Positions 58,950 through 64,000 of a stretch of 64,000 nucleotides of DNA are shown in pieces; position 1 is the stretch's first letter, and each line of letters starts with the position of its first letter. The DNA comes from Gigaspora rosea (lineage: Eukaryota; Glomeromycota; Glomeromycetes; Diversisporales; Gigasporaceae). The DNA lies in contig QKWP01002021.1 in the NCBI GenBank assembly GCA_003550325.1, positions 15,841 to 79,840 on the forward strand, written 5' to 3'. The notes under the pieces were generated by a model that was not told the DNA's origin, did no database searches, and was given only the letters and a program-made list of their open reading frames with translations. Position numbers and translations under genes: made by a program.

Positions 58950-60280
58950 TTTTATTTTTTATTTTTTTTTTTAACCTTTGACAGTCTTGCCAGTATTTAT
59001 TTATTTGTAGGATTAAAACTAGAACAGCTATACACGTAAACTAAACTAATTCCTTGTATCCAACTATACAAATCTGATATCACTCGATAACTACTAAGAG
59101 TACCATAATGTGACTTGTTGTACTACTTTACAGATAAAGTAGACCACTTCATTAACCAGTCAAAAGCAAAAAAATTTCTTTAAATCTCTCCCATCTAGCA
59201 ACAATAGTGGAGATATTACTATTCATATTCAACCATTAACGAAAAACAGATTGAACAAAAATAAAAGAAAAACTAAAAGGGGGGAATAACTATGAACCTA
59301 AACAAAAAACCAAATACTAACACTAAAAACAAATTACTAAATGAGAAAAACAAAGAAAAATTCTTTGCTAAGATGAAAGCTAACGAGAATAAATAATGAT
59401 GATGAATAAAATAAAAATTATATAATACTGCACAGGGAAATGCCCTACCTAAGTATTATATATATGTTGTGTCCCAGATGACAATCAGGCCAAATTAAAT
59501 TTAGGGTTAGGGTAAAATTAAAGTAAAGTTAGAGATCAGTTTAGGCCAATTTTTATTTTTGGCTGTAAAATTGACATCTGGGCCATCCCAATTGACAACT
59601 GGGACAAATTTAGATTTGGAGAACATATACATATAAAGAAAATAAAAAAAAGAAACTACATCTACAAGAATATTCTAGAAAGAAATTTCATTTTGGTATT
59701 TCCTCCAAACTATCGCACGTGTTTTTATTGTTTATAACAAGATCCCACATACAAGTCGTGACTTGACCCCATTTTGGTAGACGCAGTCCAATTTGAAAGT
59801 TGTAAACAATGCCGATCTTTTGGAGGGGTAAGCTGGATTTCCCACTTTTTGGCAAAATTTCGAAAAGTCCAAGGATAAATATCGAAGGTACCAAAGTTGA
59901 AGAAAACATAAGTTTTATGTTTTGCAGAATATTATATTTAACCAAAAGTACATTTCTGCCTATGCTTCTGTGTCTTTTGACAAAAACTTCAGGGTTTTAG
60001 CCCTACTATATCTTCTATAGCAACAAAGTCTTTTATTCGGAGAGTTCAAACCATAAAAAGAGTTTTTTTTCAACTCTATTCCAGAGAGTTCAAACTATAA
60101 AAAGAGTTCTTTTTCAACTCTATTTCAGTTAATCTCAACATATAATCAGTTCCCTTTATCCAAGTCGCTTCTAATAAGGTCTTTGTTATATACAAATATA
60201 ATAACTGCAAAATTTTCATAGCTCAGTCTTCTTGGAAAATTTTGGTATAAGGAGTCATTGGAAAGAGTTGTGATTACAAA
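58950..60280 (-). mobile_element. 1.1-kb retroposon family, copy 2, with nested MITE
   Basis: Colinear with 34324-35457 in the same orientation, from the 3' poly(A) (poly-T on plus near 58961-58972) to the 5' AACTCTTTCCAATGACTCC. A MITE (59458-59632) is inserted. A local 47-bp direct duplication containing TATAAAAAGAGTT lies near 60040-60120. Frames are broken. Confidence 0.7.
59458..59632. mobile_element. TGTTGTGTCCC MITE, copy 3, inside a retroposon
   Basis: The left end TATGTTGTGTCCCAGATG matches the family; the right end is altered (GGAGAACATATA). The corresponding site in retroposon copy 1 (near 34820-34832, TATTATATATACATCAAAG) lacks it, which defines its borders. Confidence 0.65.
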
Positions 60281-61344
60281 CTCAAAATAGACATTGATTT
60301 ATAAAGAAACAAGAAAAAATGATCAACTTTTTGCTTGAACAAATTAAAAATTATTTATTGATAAGTATATATATATAATGTTTTTATATAATGGTAATAA
60401 AATTAATTTTAATTAATTTATGTTTAGATGTGCAAACCAAAAATAACTAGGCATATTGCAATTTGAATAGACAATCCTGAATTTTGAATCTATTGAAAGT
60501 GTTATTCAGTTGAATAATGCAATTTTAAAGTTTACTATAGCAAGGTTTATGATGAAAATAGATACTTGAGTGATAATTAAAAGTGATAACTTTCCTGAAC
60601 AATATAATTTTGGAATCAGCTACAAAAATAACATAAACATAGCTAAAGACAAAGCAAAAAAGATGATATGAAATTAGATTATGCTATTAAAATAGCTTTA
60701 GAATATTTGCTAGTAATAAAAAAGCTATTGAATAGTTGTAAAAGCAAAAAGAAATAAATATCAAAAAGCATTATAATAAAGCATATAATAATTCCATAAT
60801 TTTATAATAAACTTTTTTTTAAAAAAAAATCAGTTCTTTATAAAAAGAATTTAAAAATAAGTCTAAAAACCAATTATTTATATAATGTTTTATTTAATTT
60901 ATATAAAAGAATTCTAATTTAAACATATTTGAAATTTTTTTTTTAAATGTTAAGGTGAGACCTTGCTTTTATCTTTATTAAATTTAATAGAAACTTTTTA
61001 CAATACATATTTGAAAATTTTAAAAAACCTATAACCCATTTTTGTTACAGTTTTATTTAAATAAATTATTATATATAATATTTAAACCAAAAATAATTGG
61101 GATACAATAACAAAAAAAAGGGAATAGAACTATATATTACATAGTTTTATCAACTTTTTTTGCTATGGATATTCCTAATTAATTTATATAACTTTTATAT
61201 TTGTTACTAACTTTAAACTTGCTGTTTTGGTCAGGACTATATATCAAGATTCTGACATGGTAGATTGTGTTTAAATAAAGTTTTAAAGATGCATCTCTAA
61301 AAAAATAATGAATAAATATAGTGTACTATTTTAAAATAAATATA
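60281..61344. other. AT-rich DNA, little recognised
   Basis: No gene. A 35-bp fragment at about 60945-60980 (TTAAATGTTAAGGTGAGACC) is an inverted match to the SINE-like 3' end near 30858-30892. Confidence 0.4.
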
Positions 61345-61368
61345 CAGTCAAGTCTCTCTAAATGAATC

Positions 61369-61864
61369 AGGACCCTGAAATATACATAAATAGCCAGGTT
61401 AATTATAAAATTACTAAAAAAGAAAAGATCTGCAGAAAAACTTTAAAAATAAGCAAAAATTACTATAAATAGAAAAGATCTGCATAAAAAGCTTCAAAAA
61501 TAAGCAAACTCATATCTAATCTATCTACAATCGGACCTTCATAAATGCAACCTTCATAAATGCAAATACACGGTTTTTTTTATTCCGTAAAATGATATTA
61601 GTGCTAAATGCACATTTTATATTCTGTAAATGCATGTTTTTTTGAATAACATTTTATATCATACTAAATGCATGTAGCCAATCAAATTTTAGTATTTAAG
61701 ATAGGTTATACTGTTTGGTAGAAGTTACACAAACTTGATAATCTAATTTTTAAAGCTGCAATTTAATTGGCTCTCTCTAAATGCAAACCTTCCTAAATGC
61801 ATGTTATAGGCTTGTTTCTACAAGTTGCATTTATGGAGGGACTGTATATATATTTTGGGGTCCT
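61369..61864. mobile_element. AGGACCCCGAAATATA MITE, copy 2 (middle level)
   Basis: AGGACCCTGAAATATACATA and inverse TATATATTTTGGGGTCCT, with a perfect 8-bp duplication AATGAATC (61361-61368, 61865-61872). It is itself interrupted by 61528-61844. Sequence closely follows 19818-19997. Confidence 0.75.
61528..61844. mobile_element. Inner pogo/mariner-like MITE
   Basis: CAATCGGACCTTCATAAATG and inverse CATTTATGGAGGGACTG, flanked by TA (61526-61527, 61845-61846). Related to 1961-2302, whose TGCATTTA-rich interior it shares in inverse orientation. Confidence 0.75.
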
Positions 61865-62249
61865 AATGAATCTCTCTTAAATGCAATATTTCTTTAAACG
61901 CAAACCTTAACTCTGGTCTAAATATATACTAGACCCCATAAATGCAATTTTCGCTATCAAAAGTTTGATTTCTATGAGTTGCAGTTTGAAAGGTTTGACC
62001 ATATATCTGATATAATAAAGTAATAAAGCCAAATATTAAATTTCAACAATCTTAATTATTCTTAAAATCAGTATTTAATTTCTGTGAACAAGAAAATATA
62101 CCCAATTTTTATATAAATCTACCAGGCAATATAAATAGAATACAGCAACAACTTGTCTTGAATTAGTAACTGACTATACAAAATAATATAAGATATTTTT
62201 ATTGATTAGGTATTATAATAAGTTGTCCTCATAGTTTTACTAACCTCTA

Positions 62250-62973
62250 GCTACTAACTAAAAATAAGCTACACCTTTATTTTTTGAAAATTTCAAAAAA
62301 AGTTACAAACAGTTGCTATATATAAAATTTAAATTTTACTAAATAAACTACTAATAAACCTTAAAAATGTTATTAAGTAAAGTTGTTCAAAATATCAAAA
62401 AATATTTATAGTAAAATTTGGCAGATTTTTGGAATTTATTATTAAAAATTCCAAAAATCTTTAACAGCAAATAACTTTTGTCCACTAGTACGTTTTTGAT
62501 AAAACAACTACCAAAATGTTCATATTGATGAGACGGTTCTAATGAACCCAAAACCGCTAAAATCCAATCACTGGATTTAGAGATCGTTAATGATTTGTAT
62601 CACTTCAGATATTTTAGGATTGGTTTTTCAATCCTAAAATACCTGACATGACACGAATTGTTAACGATCTCTGGATCCAGTAATTAGATTTTAGCGATTT
62701 TTGGGTTCATTAAAATTGTTTCATCAATATGAACATTTTGGTAGTTGTTTTATAAAAAACGGACCGGTGAAACAAAAGTTATTCGCTATTAAAGATTTTT
62801 GAAATTTTTAATAGTAAATTCCAAAAATCTGCAAATATGATTATTTAAACAACTTTTTATTAGTATAGTTTTTAATTTTTCAAAAAATTTAACAATTTGA
62901 AAATAAGCTATTTCATGTTTTTTTTTGTATAATATTTTGCTCAAAAAAGGTAGCTTATTTTCAAACATACATA
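62250..62973. mobile_element. Foldback element, AAAATAAGCTACC family, with internal modules
   Basis: Left AAAAATAAGCTACACC and right (GGTAGCTTATTTTCAAACATA) are inverted ends of the 2723-3942 family. The interior (62440-62780) is a clear palindrome of the ACTACCAAAATGTTCATAT module about the centre near 62618. Non-coding. Confidence 0.6.
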
Positions 62974-62974
62974 G

Positions 62975-63660
62975 TAGCATTTTTTTAAAAGAATTTTTTT
63001 GTAAACTTTTCTCCCAATGTTGGGCTCTGGACCAAAAGTCCGCTCTACTGGACTTATAAACTGGACTACTGGACTTATAGGTCCAGTGGACAATTTATAA
63101 GTCCAGTTCCAGTTCAATTTTACTGGACTTATAAGTGATCCCAACACTGTTTTCTTTAGTATTTTAGCAAATTTCTTATAAACTTCTTTTAAAATTTTTT
63201 TTAGAAAAATTTTTTGTAAACTTTTTTGTAGTATTTTGCAAATTTTTTATAAACTTTTTTTGAACTTTAAAAGTTTTTTTATAAAATTTTTTTGTAAAAT
63301 TTTCCTTGTATTTTGACAAATTTATTGTGAACTTCTTCTAGTCTTTTAGTATTTTTTTAAAATATTTTTTTATGCTTTTTTTTTGTTATTTTAGTGAATT
63401 TTTTATACTTCTTTTGGTCTTTTAGTATTAGTTTTTTAGTATTTTTTTAGAGAATTTTTTTGTGAACTTTCCTCTAATATTTTAGCAAATTTTTTGTAAA
63501 CTTTTTTTGAACTTTCAAGACTTTTTTTAGAAAATTTTTTTGTGAACTTTTTTTTGGTATTTTAGAAATTTCTTATAGACTTTTTCTAATTTTTTATTGT
63601 TTGATTTTGGAAAATTTTTATATGATATAAACTTTTTCAATATATAATAATGTTTTTTTT
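62975..63660. repeat. Degenerate T-rich array, second block
   Basis: Same units as 54950-56845 (TTTTGTAAACTTT, TATTTTAGCAAATTT). It is interrupted by the small MITE 63015-63149. Confidence 0.65.
63015..63149. mobile_element. Small hAT-like MITE (CAGTGTTGGG)
   Basis: 135 bp; ends CAATGTTGGG and (reversed) CAGTGTTGGGATC, a start typical of Ac-like hAT elements. Flanks TTTTCTCC and TTTTCTTT match at 6 of 8. The interior repeats ACTGGACTTATAAG palindromes. Confidence 0.65.
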
Positions 63661-64000
63661 GTAAATTTTTTGTTACCTGTAAAATTGGTACTAAAAGAAC
63701 CCTGAACAATCTATATTTTGCCATCATAGTAAATTTTTTTTATTAGCACTTTTATACTACTATAGCTATATTACTATTATATTTAAAATTGGTGATAAAC
63801 AAATAAGTAAGCAATATATTAATAATCTGATTATAATCCTTATAAAAAGTTTTTTATGCTTAATAAATATTATTTTTGGCTCTAAGTAAAGTTGTAGAGC
63901 AGTTCTTATAGTTTTACTAGTAAAAAATTATTAAAATTAAGAAAATATAAATAAAAATATTTTTAATTAAATATTTTTAAATCATATAAAAATTTATATT
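63661..64000. other. AT-rich DNA to window end
   Basis: Nothing recognised. Confidence 0.5.

Larger units (their letters stand above)
61345..62001. mobile_element. Outer pogo/mariner-like MITE of a three-level nest
   Basis: The left end CAGTCAAGTCTCTCTAAATG and right end (GGTTTGACCA) are flanked by TA. It is interrupted by 61369-61864. Confidence 0.6.

Overview
The window is a very AT-rich, gene-poor piece of a eukaryotic nuclear genome. Spliceosomal introns are short (62-111 bp, GT-AG), and poly(A)-tailed retroposons and dense DNA-transposon debris are present. The gene content (a DUF7918-like protein with SUMO-interacting motifs, a BTB/K-tetramerisation protein, a GPI-anchored-looking secreted metalloprotease) and base composition suggest a fungus, most likely an arbuscular-mycorrhizal fungus (Glomeromycotina, Rhizophagus-like). 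The organism call is inference; no rRNA or other marker gene is present.

Three host genes are well supported and were rebuilt across introns: a 466-aa secreted zincin metalloprotease (13171-14730, +, 3 exons), a 256-aa BTB/K-tetra protein (41126-42007, +, 2 exons) and a 295-aa DUF7918-like nuclear protein with three C-terminal SUMO-interacting motifs (42433-43465, -, 3 exons). The last two are convergent, 425 bp apart. No tRNA, rRNA or CRISPR was found. Local protein-coding remnants are a decayed DDE transposase (23344-27663) and the 3' end of a LINE (40102-40599).

Almost everything else is mobile DNA, much of it nested. Many boundaries can be fixed from terminal inverted repeats (TIRs) and target-site duplications (TSDs). 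Classes seen: hAT-like MITEs with 8-bp TSDs; foldback/MITE families with 3-bp TAA TSDs (PIF/Harbinger-like); TTAA-TSD elements, including a 5.9-kb element carrying the transposase relic; pogo/mariner-like MITEs with TA TSDs; two probable Helitron 3' termini families; two tRNA-derived SINE families; a 1.1-kb retroposon family in three copies; and long palindromes.

Layout: 1-8 kb palindromes, a SINE and TTAA/TAA elements; 8-19 kb sparse repeats around the metalloprotease gene; 19-34 kb deep transposon nesting around the 5.9-kb element; 34-41 kb retroposons, tandem repeats, hAT MITEs and a LINE stub; 41-46 kb the two-gene island; 46-50 kb mostly featureless AT-rich DNA; 50-55 kb a three-level nest (SINE, foldback, retroposon) with two assembly ambiguities; 55-64 kb T-rich degenerate arrays with Helitron, hAT and pogo-like insertions.

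The most unusual observation is a short internal sequence module (contains AACTTTTGATCCACTGG and ACTACCAAAATG) that recurs inside foldback elements whose ends and TSD types place them in different transposon classes.
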